This document shows, one piece after another, positions 18,298 to 27,252 of a stretch of DNA of 64,000 bases. How positions within the stretch are numbered: the stretch's first letter is position 1; each line of letters begins with the position of its first letter. Position numbers and translations under genes: made by a program. Where the stretch lies: contig NZ_AP025245.1 in NCBI RefSeq assembly GCF_021655615.1, positions 1,612,001-1,676,000 of the forward strand, read 5' to 3'. A model generated the notes under the pieces. The model did no database searches. It was given only the letters and a program-made list of their open reading frames with translations, and had not been told where the DNA came from. Source of the stretch: Acidianus sp. HS-5 (lineage in GTDB: Archaea; Thermoproteota; Thermoprotei_A; Sulfolobales; Sulfolobaceae).

Positions 18298-18682
18298 TTA
18301 TGCATGGATAGAACTATTCTTAGGAAGCGAGAAGGGGAAGAAGGTTAAGGAACTGCTCTCCTCTGCGAGTGAAATTATTACCCCTGACATAGTTCTTGCA
18401 GAGATTGCTAGGAAATATATTAGGGAAGGATTTGGAGAAAAGGAAGTTAAGGAGAGGCTAAAGTTTATAGAAGAGAATAGCATAATTATGTGTTTAGATT
18501 CTGAAATAAGTATAGAAGGAGGAAAAGCTTATCTAGAACTGAATACAAAATCTCAAAGGGAAGGAAAGAACAAGCCTGCACTAACGGATTCTATACTCTT
18601 AGCAATAAGCAGAAAGTGTTCCGCGAAAATTATAACAGGAGATAAGATATTTGAAGGAATGAGAGAAGTAATAATGATCTAA
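18269..18682 (+). CDS. vapC: VapC-type PIN-domain toxin
   Basis: A 137-residue PIN ribonuclease. The acidic residues occur in KIVMDSYAWIELFL, in IVLAEIARKY, in PALTDSILLAISRK and in ITGDKIFEG, the four conserved PIN positions. The start at 18269 (MIELKIVMD) overlaps the antitoxin by 29 bp and matches the usual length before the first Asp. A later ATG at 18290 would leave that Asp at position 2 and is less likely. Confidence 0.82.
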   Translation: MIELKIVMDSYAWIELFLGSEKGKKVKELLSSASEIITPDIVLAEIARKYIREGFGEKEVKERLKFIEENSIIMCLDSEISIEGGKAYLELNTKSQREGKNKPALTDSILLAISRKCSAKIITGDKIFEGMREVIMI

Positions 18683-18687
18683 AGATT

Positions 18688-19869
18688 TCAAGCTCTATTC
18701 TCTATCTTCATAGGCCAAGTAAACATTGATATGAAAACTACTGCCAATGATGCGAATTCTATTCCGTCAACAAAGTAAGGTAATGAAGCCATTCCAAAAA
18801 CATCAATAATTCCACCAATCACAGCTGATACTACACCACCAGCAACTGCACCAATATTATAAGCAGAACCCGTTAGGAACGCTCTAACTTCTGGAGGGAC
18901 ACTACTAGCAGCAATACCAGAAATCAAAGGCCAAAAACCTACAGCAAAAGCATAAAGATAAACGCCAGCACTCATTATTGGAATATCCTTGAAAGAGGAA
19001 ATTATTGGCATTGATAAGAATGAAGCGACTAATAACCCTGCAATTCCTACGTATACTAATTTAAAGACCCCTGCAATGTAAGAAAGCCTACCGAAAATAA
19101 TGTAAGAAACTCCCTGGACTCCATTAGCTACAGCCATTAAAAGTCCTACGTAATAATCAGGGAACCCTGATGCCTTAGCGAAATCAGGATAAATACTGAA
19201 AACTGATAAATATGCGATAAACATACCGCTCATAGCTAGTGAAGCCCTAATGAAATAAGGTGAATAATCCTTAACATTAACTTTCATTTGAGTAACTGAA
19301 GGTTTGAAATCCTCCGTAACTTTAAAGTAAATGTAAGGAACTATGATGAGGGGCAATGAACCGGTTAGCATGAAAATTCTATAACCTTCCAGAGAAGTTA
19401 AATCACTACTCATTAACATGAAAGTAACCCCGGTAAGCGCATAACCTAAAGCATAACCTGATTGAACTACACTGTTTACGAGCTGTAACTTCTGCTTAGG
19501 AGACTGTTCAATAGCTAGCACTGTACCGGAAGTCCACTGGGCACCCATAAAGACTCCTTCAATTGTCCTGAATACAGACATTAATGGAAAAGAAGTTGAA
19601 AATGCGAATAAAATCTGAAATATAGAGTACCCTGCAGTGCCTGCCAGTGCTACTATTTTTCTTCCTTTAGTATCAGCCATCTTACCGAAAATGCTTGCCC
19701 CTACAACCCTTCCTATCAGCCCAAGAGAGAATATTATAGTTAAATCTAGATAACTTAATCCTAGGATCTTATTTAGGAAAGTGTAAGCATATGTTATTAA
19801 CACTAAGTCGTAAATGTTTCCTGCCCAGGCTAAAGTTGATGAAGTTACTGCGTGAATATACTTTTGCAT
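18688..19869 (-). CDS. MFS transporter (metabolite:proton symporter type)
   Basis: A 393-residue major facilitator. MQKYIHAVTSSTLAWAGNIY leads into helix 1. The loop signature is GKMADTKGRKIVAL (about residues 61-74), and FRTIEGVFMGAQWTSG matches the helix 4 motif R-x-x-x-G of the family. It is a clear paralogue of the transporter at 25.1 kb, which starts MKEYIHATISSTLSWAGNIY and has the same length. The substrate is likely a carboxylate or small nitrogen metabolite, by analogy only. A TTTTTTAAA element at 19892-19899 sits 26 bp before the start. Confidence 0.83.
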   Translation of the reverse strand: MQKYIHAVTSSTLAWAGNIYDLVLITYAYTFLNKILGLSYLDLTIIFSLGLIGRVVGASIFGKMADTKGRKIVALAGTAGYSIFQILFAFSTSFPLMSVFRTIEGVFMGAQWTSGTVLAIEQSPKQKLQLVNSVVQSGYALGYALTGVTFMLMSSDLTSLEGYRIFMLTGSLPLIIVPYIYFKVTEDFKPSVTQMKVNVKDYSPYFIRASLAMSGMFIAYLSVFSIYPDFAKASGFPDYYVGLLMAVANGVQGVSYIIFGRLSYIAGVFKLVYVGIAGLLVASFLSMPIISSFKDIPIMSAGVYLYAFAVGFWPLISGIAASSVPPEVRAFLTGSAYNIGAVAGGVVSAVIGGIIDVFGMASLPYFVDGIEFASLAVVFISMFTWPMKIENRA

Positions 19870-20357
19870 ATTTAAAAAATAAAAATGTAGTTTAAAAAAC
19901 TTTTATTAAATCTCTGTATAGAGATAAAAAGTAATTTATAGAACTATTTGACAGCATTAATATATGTTATACTGGACATTTATTTAGTTTATAGCAGGTT
20001 ATCAAAAATGTCACAAGTGTTAAAATTTTCTATTGTTTTGTATATATTAAAAATAGGAAATAATTGTTAAATGTTCGAGAATGTAAGCAACACTAATGAA
20101 AGCTCCTACTATGAGAACATTCTTAGAAAGTAGAAAGATATAAGCGGGAAAAATGAAAGTAGTAAACACAATAATTGCATAATAAGTAAAGCTTTAACTA
20201 TTATGAATAAACTGTATTAATCCTCAGCTTAATTGAATCTTTCAAACTATGTATTGATAAATATTATTCCTCTTATAATTTTTACATGCAGTTAGCTTGG
20301 TTAAACTATTAACTTATGTATGGTTAAACATTTATACTTACAAGATAACAATAAAAT
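19870..20357. other. Intergenic region with a membrane-protein remnant
   Basis: Minus strand 20047 to about 20180 is open and hydrophobic, reading FTTFIFPAYIFLLSKNVLIV then GAFISVAYILEHLTIISYF and a stop. It looks like the last two helices of a lost transporter. Otherwise the region shows only AT-rich promoter-like sequence for the genes on either side. Confidence 0.35.
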
Positions 20358-20602
20358 ATGGAAAAACATAGAGCAAGAGTTTATAAAAAGGGAATAATAG
20401 TTATTCCTAAAGATATAATGGAAAAATTGGAATAAGAGAAGGTACTATAATAGAATTAGTAGTTAATGGAGATAAAATATGCATAGAGAAACCAGCAACG
20501 CTCTTAGACCTTTTTGGCGTTGACGGAAATGATGCAGTAGAAATTGCTAAGGAAATAACAAAGGAAAGGAGGAACGAAGTTGAAAGAGAAATACGTTCTT
20601 GA
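20358..20602 (+). pseudogene. AbrB/MazE-type antitoxin with a one-base deletion
   Basis: ATG at 20358 reads MEKHRARVYKKGIIVIPKDI then MEKLE and stops. One missing G after the TTG codon explains it: the shifted frame continues IREGTIIELVVNGDKICIEK and ends at TGA 20600-20602. The K-G-x-I-x-I-P-K-D-I motif and L-G-I-R-E-G turn are those of AbrB antitoxins. It overlaps the intact PIN toxin gene by 23 bp. As written, it would make only a 25-residue peptide. Confidence 0.7.
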
Positions 20603-20981
20603 TGCAGGACCTTTATCCTTATTATTTGCAGGTAAGAAGGAGGTTAAAAAATATTTTGAAGATATGTACATAGGCAATGCAACAATCTATATGAGTGAGG
20701 TGAATCTTGCCGAATTCCTTTATCACTATATTTCAAAGAAAGGGAAGGATATTGCACTAGCTAGACACAGATATATTAGAAATTCTCCAATTATAATAGT
20801 ATCTCCTGATGAAAAGATAACTGAAAATGCTGCATTAATAAAGAGTAAATATGCTTACTTATCCTTAGCTGATGCATACCTTATAGCTACTGCAAAGGAA
20901 GTTAAAGGAAAAGTTATTACTACTGATAATGATATAGAAAAAACTAAAGAAATTGAAACAATAACAGTTCCTTTGGATTAA
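20580..20981 (+). CDS. vapC: VapC-type PIN-domain toxin, TTG start
   Basis: A 133-residue PIN protein. The start is TTG at 20580, supported by the GGAGG sequence about 7 bases upstream and by the family N-terminus KYVLDAGPLSLLFAG, where Asp7 is the first catalytic residue. Other motif positions are EVNLAEFLYHY, SLADAYLIATAKE and ITTDNDIEKT. The toxin frame is intact while its antitoxin frame is broken, an unusual combination for an active ribonuclease. Confidence 0.8.
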   Translation: MKEKYVLDAGPLSLLFAGKKEVKKYFEDMYIGNATIYMSEVNLAEFLYHYISKKGKDIALARHRYIRNSPIIIVSPDEKITENAALIKSKYAYLSLADAYLIATAKEVKGKVITTDNDIEKTKEIETITVPLD

Positions 20982-21180
20982 AGTTACAGTGAAAGGTTAC
21001 TATTAGTCAAAATAAAGGTTGTATAGTTCACTTGAGTATAATAATTTATTCGCTATATGAACAACGTACTAAAAATAAGTTATCCTGCTTCACATGAAAG
21101 TTCTTTAATCTTCTCGTTCCTTATGTCTGTCTATTATGTTTAAATATTAGTTTAGCTAGCTTAACTATAGTGAAGCCAGT

Positions 21181-21450
21181 TTGACTCTAAGAATTGAAGT
21201 TGGAAAGAAGGGTTACATAATTATTCCTAAGGACATCAGAGACCTCCTAGGTATAAAAGAAGGTGACAGGCTTATCCTGAGCGTTTATGATGGTAAAATT
21301 ATTCTTGAGCCTGAAAGAAAAATTAACGTCAGCGAAATTTTAAAAAGACTAGAGGAACATCATGCTAGAATTTCATCTTATGCAAAAAGTGCAAAATTAG
21401 GAGACCTAGCAAATTCAAGCCTTGAAGAGGAGTTCGATGATATTTCTTGA
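21181..21450 (+). CDS. AbrB/MazE-type antitoxin, TTG start
   Basis: An 89-residue AbrB-fold antitoxin: LRIEVGKKGYIIIPKDIRDL and LGIKEGDRLILSVYDGKI match the swapped-hairpin motif at about residues 3-43. A helical C-terminal part (SEILKRLEEHHARISSYAKS) would bind the toxin. The start codon is TTG at 21181. The stop overlaps the PIN toxin gene. The pair resembles the module 600 bp upstream in family and order, but the sequences are quite diverged. Confidence 0.78.
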   Translation: MTLRIEVGKKGYIIIPKDIRDLLGIKEGDRLILSVYDGKIILEPERKINVSEILKRLEEHHARISSYAKSAKLGDLANSSLEEEFDDIS

Positions 21451-21826
21451 CGCAAACTTTATCATTTACTTAAATCTAGGGGTAAAAGAAATAGAAAATT
21501 TTTATATTAAAGTATTACAAGAAGATCAACTAGCCATAGATTCATTAGTTATAGATGAAGTAATTTACATTTCAAAGAAAAAATATAACGTAAACTTTAA
21601 CGATACAATAAATTTTCTGGATGAGATTGTCTTACCCAATTCTTTAATCCTTCCAATACGGAAGGAAGATTACGAAACCGCAAAAAGCATAATGTTAAAT
21701 TATAATCTAAAACCGTCAGACGCGTTTCACGTTGCAGTAATGCTAAATAATTCAATTAATAAAATTATAAGTGAGGATAAGGATTTTGATAGAGTAAAAG
21801 AAATTGAAAGAATTTGGTTGACATAA
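21437..21826 (+). CDS. vapC: VapC-type PIN-domain toxin
   Basis: About 129 residues from the ATG at 21437: MIFLDANFIIYLNLGVKEIE gives the first Asp at position 5. ID-E-V-I-Y, LKPSDAFHVAVM and ISEDKDFDRV supply the other acidic positions. A TTG at 21422 extends the frame by five residues (MKRSS), but the ATG has the GAGGAG ribosome-binding sequence in front and fits the family better. It overlaps the antitoxin gene by 14 bp. Confidence 0.8.
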   Translation: MIFLDANFIIYLNLGVKEIENFYIKVLQEDQLAIDSLVIDEVIYISKKKYNVNFNDTINFLDEIVLPNSLILPIRKEDYETAKSIMLNYNLKPSDAFHVAVMLNNSINKIISEDKDFDRVKEIERIWLT

Positions 21827-21843
21827 CTAACTATGTTAGAAAA

Positions 21844-22467
21844 TCACATTCCATGTAATAAGAAATCCAAGAGTTTTGAAGAGTATAATTTTAGTTCTTC
21901 CTCCACTTTTCTAACTTCGTCAACAAGCGATGAGTCTAAATTATAAGTTTCGACCCACTCCTTAACAATTGACGAATCAACCTCCTCGTGAAACTGAACT
22001 CCTAAAGCCTTACCTATCCTGAAAGCTTGAAAGTATTTTTCACTGTAAGCTAGTAACTTAGCTCCCCTAGGTAAGGAAAAAGTATCACCGTGTAGTTGAA
22101 ATACTTTAATCTTATCATTGCCAAACAGACTCTTAAACTCGTCAAGTAAACTAACTTCTTGCACTCCCACTTCCTGTCCATAAGGACCTTTAATAACCTT
22201 TCCTCCTAATGCTTCAGCGATTATTTGCGAACCTAAGCAAACTCCTAAGATTTTCTTACCTTGAGCGTATGTATTCCTTACGAGCTCAATCTCCTTTTTT
22301 ATGAATGGATATTTATCGCTCTCATAAACTCCCATTGGGCCTCCCATGAGTATTAACACATCGAAGTCCTCGTTTCCTTCGATTTCGGTAGCAAACTTTT
22401 CCTCAGCTTTAATCTTTAAATTTCCCAACCTTTCTACTGGATGGTGATATATTGCAAGAACTTTCAT
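21844..22467 (-). CDS. Class I glutamine amidotransferase-like protein
   Basis: A 207-residue type 1 GATase domain without a fused synthetase. The oxyanion strand VLILMGGPMGVYES, the nucleophile elbow GVCLGSQII (Cys77) and GVQFHEEVD with the catalytic His near 158 are all present. A Glu two residues after that His completes the triad. Relatives include stand-alone GMP synthase-like amidotransferases acting on guanidino, gamma-glutamyl or unknown substrates. Some hydrolyse gamma-glutamylamines, which would fit the polyamine-type genes at 33-39 kb, but no operon link is visible. Confidence 0.82.
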   Translation of the reverse strand: MKVLAIYHHPVERLGNLKIKAEEKFATEIEGNEDFDVLILMGGPMGVYESDKYPFIKKEIELVRNTYAQGKKILGVCLGSQIIAEALGGKVIKGPYGQEVGVQEVSLLDEFKSLFGNDKIKVFQLHGDTFSLPRGAKLLAYSEKYFQAFRIGKALGVQFHEEVDSSIVKEWVETYNLDSSLVDEVRKVEEELKLYSSKLLDFLLHGM

Positions 22468-22504
22468 GATATAAACTGTAAGTGAAAGAATTTAAACTTT
22501 CAAG

Positions 22505-22600
22505 TTAGTATCTTGTTCTCCATTTTCTATCTTCATTTACAATTTTCTTAAGAATTTCTGCCTCTTCTTCAGTCAATTTAGGCGTCTTATTTGTTTTCAC
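22505..22600 (-). CDS. Putative 31-residue charged protein
   Basis: A GTG-initiated short frame reading MKTNKTPKLTEEEAEILKKI then VNEDRKWRTRY and a TAA. It is highly charged and predicted helical, with codon use like real genes here. It lies upstream of and parallel to the GATase gene. No family is known, and it could be a regulatory peptide or a chance frame. Confidence 0.4.
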   Translation of the reverse strand: MKTNKTPKLTEEEAEILKKIVNEDRKWRTRY

Positions 22601-22650
22601 GCTATATTCTTCTCTCTAAAGCTTTTTAATGTTATAATTAACACCTTATT

Positions 22651-23832
22651 ATGGATCTTGAAAAGTTAAAAATGGATGCCCTAGAAATTGAGGATAGAAT
22701 CATTGAAATAAGGAGGAAAATACACGAGTACCCCGAACTTTCCTACAAAGAGTACAATACTGCAAAGCTTGTTGCAGAAACTCTGAAGAGCCTTGGAATA
22801 GAAGTTAAAGTAGGCGTAGGATTACCTACTGCAGTCCTCGGTATCTTGAGGACGTCAAAGCCTGGAAAAGTGGTAGCTTTAAGGGCAGACATGGACGCAC
22901 TTCCAGTTGAGGAAATGACTGACTTACCTTATAAATCTAAAGTAAATGGAGTAATGCATGCTTGCGGTCACGATACACACGTTGCAATGCTTTTAGGTGC
23001 TGCAATGCTACTTGCAAAGAACATTGACATGATTTCGGGAGAAGTTAGGTTCATTTTCCAACCTGCAGAAGAAGACGGAGGATTAGGAGGAGCAAAGCCC
23101 ATGATAGATGCAGGAGTAATGGACGGGGTAGATTACGTTTTTGGGTTACACATATCCTCAGCTTACCCTGCAGGAGTTTTCGTAACTAGGAAAGGACCTT
23201 TAATGGCAACTCCAGATGCGTTTAAGATCGTTGTTCACGGTAAAGGAGGTCACGGGTCTGCTCCGCATGAGACTATAGACCCCGTCTATATTTCACTCCT
23301 CATAGCTAACGCAATTTACGGAATAACTGCTAGGCAAATAGATCCTGTTCAACCTTTCGTTATCTCAATAACTTCCATTCACGCAGGTACTAAGGATAAT
23401 ATAATTCCTGACGACGCAGTAATGGAAGGAACTGTAAGGAGCCTGGACGAGAAAGTAAGGAGTAAGGCTTTAGATTATATGCAAAGGATTGTATCGTCTA
23501 TTTGCGGAATTTACGGTGCAGAGTGTAAAATAGAGTTCATGAAGGACGTTTACCCTACAACGGTTAATGATCCTGAAACTACTGAGGAGGTTATGAAATT
23601 GTTAAGCCAAATTTCGAAAGTTGAGGAAACTCAACCTATCTTAGGTGCAGAGGACTTCTCAAGGTTCTTGCAGAAGGCTAAGGGTACTTACTTCTTCCTA
23701 GGGACTAGGAGTGAAAAACTAGGTTGTATTTATCCAAACCATAGTTCTAAATTCTGCGTGGATGAGAGTGTACTAAAGTTAGGTGCTTTAGCTCACGCAG
23801 TCTTAGCAATAGAATTTACTAATAAGAAATAG
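22651..23832 (+). CDS. cpsA: Thermostable metallocarboxypeptidase CpsA (M20D amidohydrolase)
   Basis: A 393-residue zinc carboxypeptidase/aminoacylase that I recognise as the counterpart of Saccharolobus solfataricus CpsA; length and most blocks match from memory. Motifs: RRKIHEYPELSYKEY, LRADMDALPVEE, ACGHDTHVAML (metal Cys/His pair), QPAEEDGGLGGAKPMI (metal Glu), HGKGGHGSAPHETIDP (dimer-domain His) and LGAEDFSRFLQ. It removes C-terminal residues from peptides or acyl groups from N-acyl amino acids. GCTTTTTAAT at 22621-22630 gives a leaderless promoter. It overlaps the convergent amidohydrolase gene by 14 bp. Confidence 0.9.
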   Translation: MDLEKLKMDALEIEDRIIEIRRKIHEYPELSYKEYNTAKLVAETLKSLGIEVKVGVGLPTAVLGILRTSKPGKVVALRADMDALPVEEMTDLPYKSKVNGVMHACGHDTHVAMLLGAAMLLAKNIDMISGEVRFIFQPAEEDGGLGGAKPMIDAGVMDGVDYVFGLHISSAYPAGVFVTRKGPLMATPDAFKIVVHGKGGHGSAPHETIDPVYISLLIANAIYGITARQIDPVQPFVISITSIHAGTKDNIIPDDAVMEGTVRSLDEKVRSKALDYMQRIVSSICGIYGAECKIEFMKDVYPTTVNDPETTEEVMKLLSQISKVEETQPILGAEDFSRFLQKAKGTYFFLGTRSEKLGCIYPNHSSKFCVDESVLKLGALAHAVLAIEFTNKK

Positions 23833-25057
23833 GTTTTCTTTTCACTTCCTCCCACTTTCCTTTATAAAATATCATTTTACCATTTTTTGCAATAACCTTA
23901 CCCTTCCTTATAACAAACCTTGGAGGATCCATAAATCTGAGCAAATCTATCATGTCTTCAGCCTCGGTTATTAAAATATTTGCCTCAGCTCCTTCCTTTA
24001 TACCGTAATCTTTAAGCCTCCAAGCTTTGGCTGAATTATATGTAATTAAATCTAAAGAGTTGTAAATTTCGTCTCCAGTAAGTTGGTCTAAATGGATTGC
24101 CATGAAAAGCACTTGTAACATGTTCCCTGCACCTAAAGGATACCAAGGGTCCATTATGCAATCGTGACCTAGTGCTACGTTAACTCCACTGCTTATCATC
24201 TCCTTTATAGGAGCATTACCCCTCCTCTTTGGATAACCTTCAAGCCTTCCTTGGAGTACCGCATTTATCAGAGGGTTAGGTACTACTGTAATTCCTGCCT
24301 TAGCAACAACAGGGAGTATTCTAAACCTATAAGCAGGATCCCAACTGTGCATTGCGGTAACGTGACCTGCAGTTACTCTCCACTCCCAAGAATTGTTTAT
24401 GGTTTCTCTAGCTAATACTTCTAAGAATCTAGAATTTGGGTCGTCAGTTTCATCTATATGCCCATCCACGTCTTTATTATACTCCTTTGCCACCTCAAAT
24501 GCAAACTTTATTGATTTAACCCCGTCTTCCCTAGTTATTTCATTATGAGGAATTAAACCTACGTTATCTGCACCTTCCTCAACTGCCTTCCTTAATACTT
24601 CATCGTTTCCTTTATCTGCGTAAATTCCGTCCTGAGGAAAAGCGGTTATTTGAATGTCAGCTATTTCTTTGAAATCTTCCTTAACTCTCTTTATAGCCCT
24701 TAAAAGTTTTAGAGACTTTTCTGTAACGTCGACATGAGTCCTTATCCACAAAGTACCGTAAGCTACCATTAATTTTACCGCAGTAGTAGCGTTCCTATAA
24801 ACTTCCTCCTCAGTAAGCTTACTCCTAATTTCCTGCCATATCCTTATTCCCTCCCATAAAGTACCGCTCTTATTTTTAACTTGAGTAAATGCACTATCTA
24901 AATGGAAATGCATGTTAAAATAAGGTGGAATTACGAGTTTCTTTTCAGCGTCTATTACATCGTCACCCGTACACTTTCCAATGCAAGTTATTTTCTCTCC
25001 TTCAATTTTTATATTTACAATCCTCCCGTCAAGTAACTTAGCATTCTTTATTAGCAT
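23819..25057 (-). CDS. Cytosine deaminase-like amidohydrolase (CodA/AtzC subgroup), paralogue 1
   Basis: A 412-residue amidohydrolase. Metal-site residues occur in NMHFHLDSAFT (about 48-58), VDGHIDETDDPNSR, AGHVTAMHSWDP and ALGHDCIMDPWYPLG, the last matching CodA G-H-D-x-x-x-D-P-W-Y-P. This subgroup removes exocyclic amino or alkylamino groups from pyrimidines, triazines and related rings. It has two paralogues in this window (40.7 and 46.0 kb). Here it is probably co-transcribed with the MFS transporter 18 bp upstream, suggesting uptake of its substrate. Which ring compound it accepts cannot be told. Confidence 0.83.
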   Translation of the reverse strand: MLIKNAKLLDGRIVNIKIEGEKITCIGKCTGDDVIDAEKKLVIPPYFNMHFHLDSAFTQVKNKSGTLWEGIRIWQEIRSKLTEEEVYRNATTAVKLMVAYGTLWIRTHVDVTEKSLKLLRAIKRVKEDFKEIADIQITAFPQDGIYADKGNDEVLRKAVEEGADNVGLIPHNEITREDGVKSIKFAFEVAKEYNKDVDGHIDETDDPNSRFLEVLARETINNSWEWRVTAGHVTAMHSWDPAYRFRILPVVAKAGITVVPNPLINAVLQGRLEGYPKRRGNAPIKEMISSGVNVALGHDCIMDPWYPLGAGNMLQVLFMAIHLDQLTGDEIYNSLDLITYNSAKAWRLKDYGIKEGAEANILITEAEDMIDLLRFMDPPRFVIRKGKVIAKNGKMIFYKGKWEEVKRKPISY

Positions 25058-25075
25058 GAGGGAGAAGAGGAAAAT

Positions 25076-26254
25076 TTAACTTTTAACACTAATCCTCCTC
25101 TTTGGCCAGGTTATTACGCTTACGAATACAAGCACTAGTGCTGATATCACGAAACCATCTATTGCTTTTGTTAACGCATCATAACCGTAAATTGAGGAAA
25201 TTGCACCAAGGATAATGTCTGCTATGCCTCCCATTAAACCTCCCATGTTATATGAAAATCCAGAAAGGAATCCTCTAACATTCATAGGCACGGAGTCTGC
25301 TAAAAGTAATGGCATTACAGGCCAGAAGCCCGTTGAGAACGCAAAAACTACAGTTCCTAAAAACATTATATAAGTATTAATTAAGGAGGAGAAAATTGGT
25401 ACAGAGAATGGAATGGAAACAAGCAAACCTGCAACACCTGCATAAATTAACTTCCTCTTATCAAATTTATCAGCGAGTTTTCCGAAAATTACAAAGGAAC
25501 CTGCAAGTACAAGATTTGCTATAAGCATTAGGATTGCAAGAAAATATGGAGGCATCTTTGCATAGTCTAACGCAATGGTAGTATAATTACCGAAAACGGA
25601 AAAGTATGCAATAAACATTCCGCCCATTGCTGCAGTTGCCTTAATAAGAACGTTAAGGTAGTCATTATATCTTGGTTTCTCAACTTCAGCCTTTTTAATG
25701 CTTTCTCCAACCTTAAGTTGTATATAAGGGAGAAGAGCTAAGGGTAAAGAACCCGTGAGGAGGAATAACCTCCAATCACTTGCTAGGGATGATAAAAACA
25801 AAAAGTAGGTTAATCCTGTCAAAGCATAACCTATTCCGTAACCCGCTTGGTAAATTCCAGTAATAAAACCTCTTACACTCACTGGAGCTTTCTCATAAGC
25901 TAAAACCATCCCTGCAGTCCATGCTGCACCCATGAATAATCCTTCAAGCCCTCTGAACAAGAACAGTAAGATAGCGTTAGGAGAGAAAGCCATTAAACCT
26001 TGAAATAATGCATAACCTCCGGTCCCTATTATCATTACAGGCTTCCTGCCTATTGCGTCAGCGTATTTCCCGAATATCATTCCTCCTATTACTCTCCCTA
26101 TTAAACCTAAGGCGAATAATATTGAGATATCCAGATAATTTAAGGAGAAGGCCGACATTAAGTAAGAATAAACGTAAGTAATTAGAAGTAAATCGTAAAT
26201 ATTACCTGCCCAAGATAATGTAGAAGATATTGTAGCATGAATGTACTCCTTCAT
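25076..26254 (-). CDS. MFS transporter paired with an amidohydrolase
   Basis: A 392-residue major facilitator, paralogous to the one at 18.7 kb along its length. It starts MKEYIHATISSTLSWAGNIY; the loop motif is GKYADAIGRKPVMI (about residues 61-74); and FRGLEGLFMGAAWTAG matches helix 4. It lies 18 bp upstream of the cytosine-deaminase-like gene in the same direction, so the two form a probable uptake-and-hydrolysis pair. Confidence 0.83.
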   Translation of the reverse strand: MKEYIHATISSTLSWAGNIYDLLLITYVYSYLMSAFSLNYLDISILFALGLIGRVIGGMIFGKYADAIGRKPVMIIGTGGYALFQGLMAFSPNAILLFLFRGLEGLFMGAAWTAGMVLAYEKAPVSVRGFITGIYQAGYGIGYALTGLTYFLFLSSLASDWRLFLLTGSLPLALLPYIQLKVGESIKKAEVEKPRYNDYLNVLIKATAAMGGMFIAYFSVFGNYTTIALDYAKMPPYFLAILMLIANLVLAGSFVIFGKLADKFDKRKLIYAGVAGLLVSIPFSVPIFSSLINTYIMFLGTVVFAFSTGFWPVMPLLLADSVPMNVRGFLSGFSYNMGGLMGGIADIILGAISSIYGYDALTKAIDGFVISALVLVFVSVITWPKRRISVKS

Positions 26255-26390
26255 TATTATTTAGTTAAGATCTTTACGTTTTTTAAACATATCTCACCTT
26301 CATGCTTAAAAGTATCAATTTCTCTAACCATAAAAGTAGAAGATAATTAAAAAAGTTTTTGATTTTTTAAACCATTAACGAGTTTTTCAT

Positions 26391-27053
26391 TTAATTAAAG
26401 TTTATGAGAAAATCTAAAACCTTCTCGGAATCCCTTTTATATATTTCCTCGTAATTAACCCATTCCCCTCCCCTATAATTTGCTATTATAAGGACTGAAG
26501 AACTCCTTATACTGCGAATCTTACTTAGAAGGAAAATAGTACCGCTTTCCATATCAACAGCATCATCAAATTTTAAATGCTCTTCAGAATAAAAGTCATC
26601 GCTCTGGAACAGAGTGCCGTAATTAACTTTAAGCCCTTGAGATTTAAGAAAATTGTAAAGCTTATATGCCAACTCTAAGTCAGGAGATAATGCAGGAACT
26701 ATATCTCCCCTTACCATTTGATATAGAGAACTTTTCTCGTGGTGGGTTACTCCTATAGGAATAAAATAACTACCAACTTTAATCCTCTCGTTTAAAGAAC
26801 CTGCAGTACCGTACCTTATGAGTATCTTAACTCCGCTTGATATTAACTCATTCAGAATGAGAGAAGTCGAAGGACCTCCTACTCCGTGAGTTGAGATTAC
26901 TACTTCCTTACCCTTCCTTTCGCCTATGTATATTAAATACCCCCTTTTCCTAATTTCCTTCTTAACGTCAGTGAATGAAGAAACTATTTCAGCAACCTCA
27001 GGCTCTTCAACTATAATACACCTTTCAGGGACTTTACCTTCTAAGACTAACAT
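26391..27053 (-). CDS. Nucleoside phosphorylase (PNP/UDP family)
   Basis: A 220-residue phosphorylase that splits a purine nucleoside or uridine to base and ribose-1-phosphate. Seen: STHGVGGPSTSLILNEL (phosphate/ribose site), IRYGTAGSLNERIKVG (phosphate-binding Arg and G-T-A-G-S), FQSDDFYSEE (base site) and VDMESGTIFLLS (ribose-binding Glu). It is about 15-30 residues shorter than typical hexameric enzymes, mainly at the N-terminus, but motif order is complete. It stands just upstream of and divergent from the urease operon. By releasing bases it would feed the deaminase/hydantoinase genes of the island (inference). Confidence 0.85.
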   Translation of the reverse strand: MLVLEGKVPERCIIVEEPEVAEIVSSFTDVKKEIRKRGYLIYIGERKGKEVVISTHGVGGPSTSLILNELISSGVKILIRYGTAGSLNERIKVGSYFIPIGVTHHEKSSLYQMVRGDIVPALSPDLELAYKLYNFLKSQGLKVNYGTLFQSDDFYSEEHLKFDDAVDMESGTIFLLSKIRSIRSSSVLIIANYRGGEWVNYEEIYKRDSEKVLDFLINFN

Positions 27054-27204
27054 AAGAATTTCTTCTATTTTCAGATTTTAAGGGATTGCACAGGTTCCTT
27101 GCTGAAACCTTTTTAATTTTTAACTTCAGTGCTGTCATCCGTTTGTTAATACTTTAAAATTGATAGAGCTTTTTTAAATAAAATAAACAGTATTTAATGA
27201 TAAA

Positions 27205-27222
27205 AATAAAAAAGTTTTTATT
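27205..27222 (+). promoter_or_regulatory. AT-rich inverted repeat and likely BRE/TATA of the urease operon
   Basis: AATAAAAA and its reverse complement TTTTTATT are separated by AG, 31-48 bp before the ureAB ATG. The right half with the following TTAAG probably is the TATA element, giving a leader of about 5-11 bases. The same core AAAAAGTTTTTAT recurs at about 37.2 and 50.7 kb beside transporter genes. Confidence 0.45.
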
Positions 27223-27252
27223 AAGATTCAGCCACTTTTTCCTAGATAGGAA

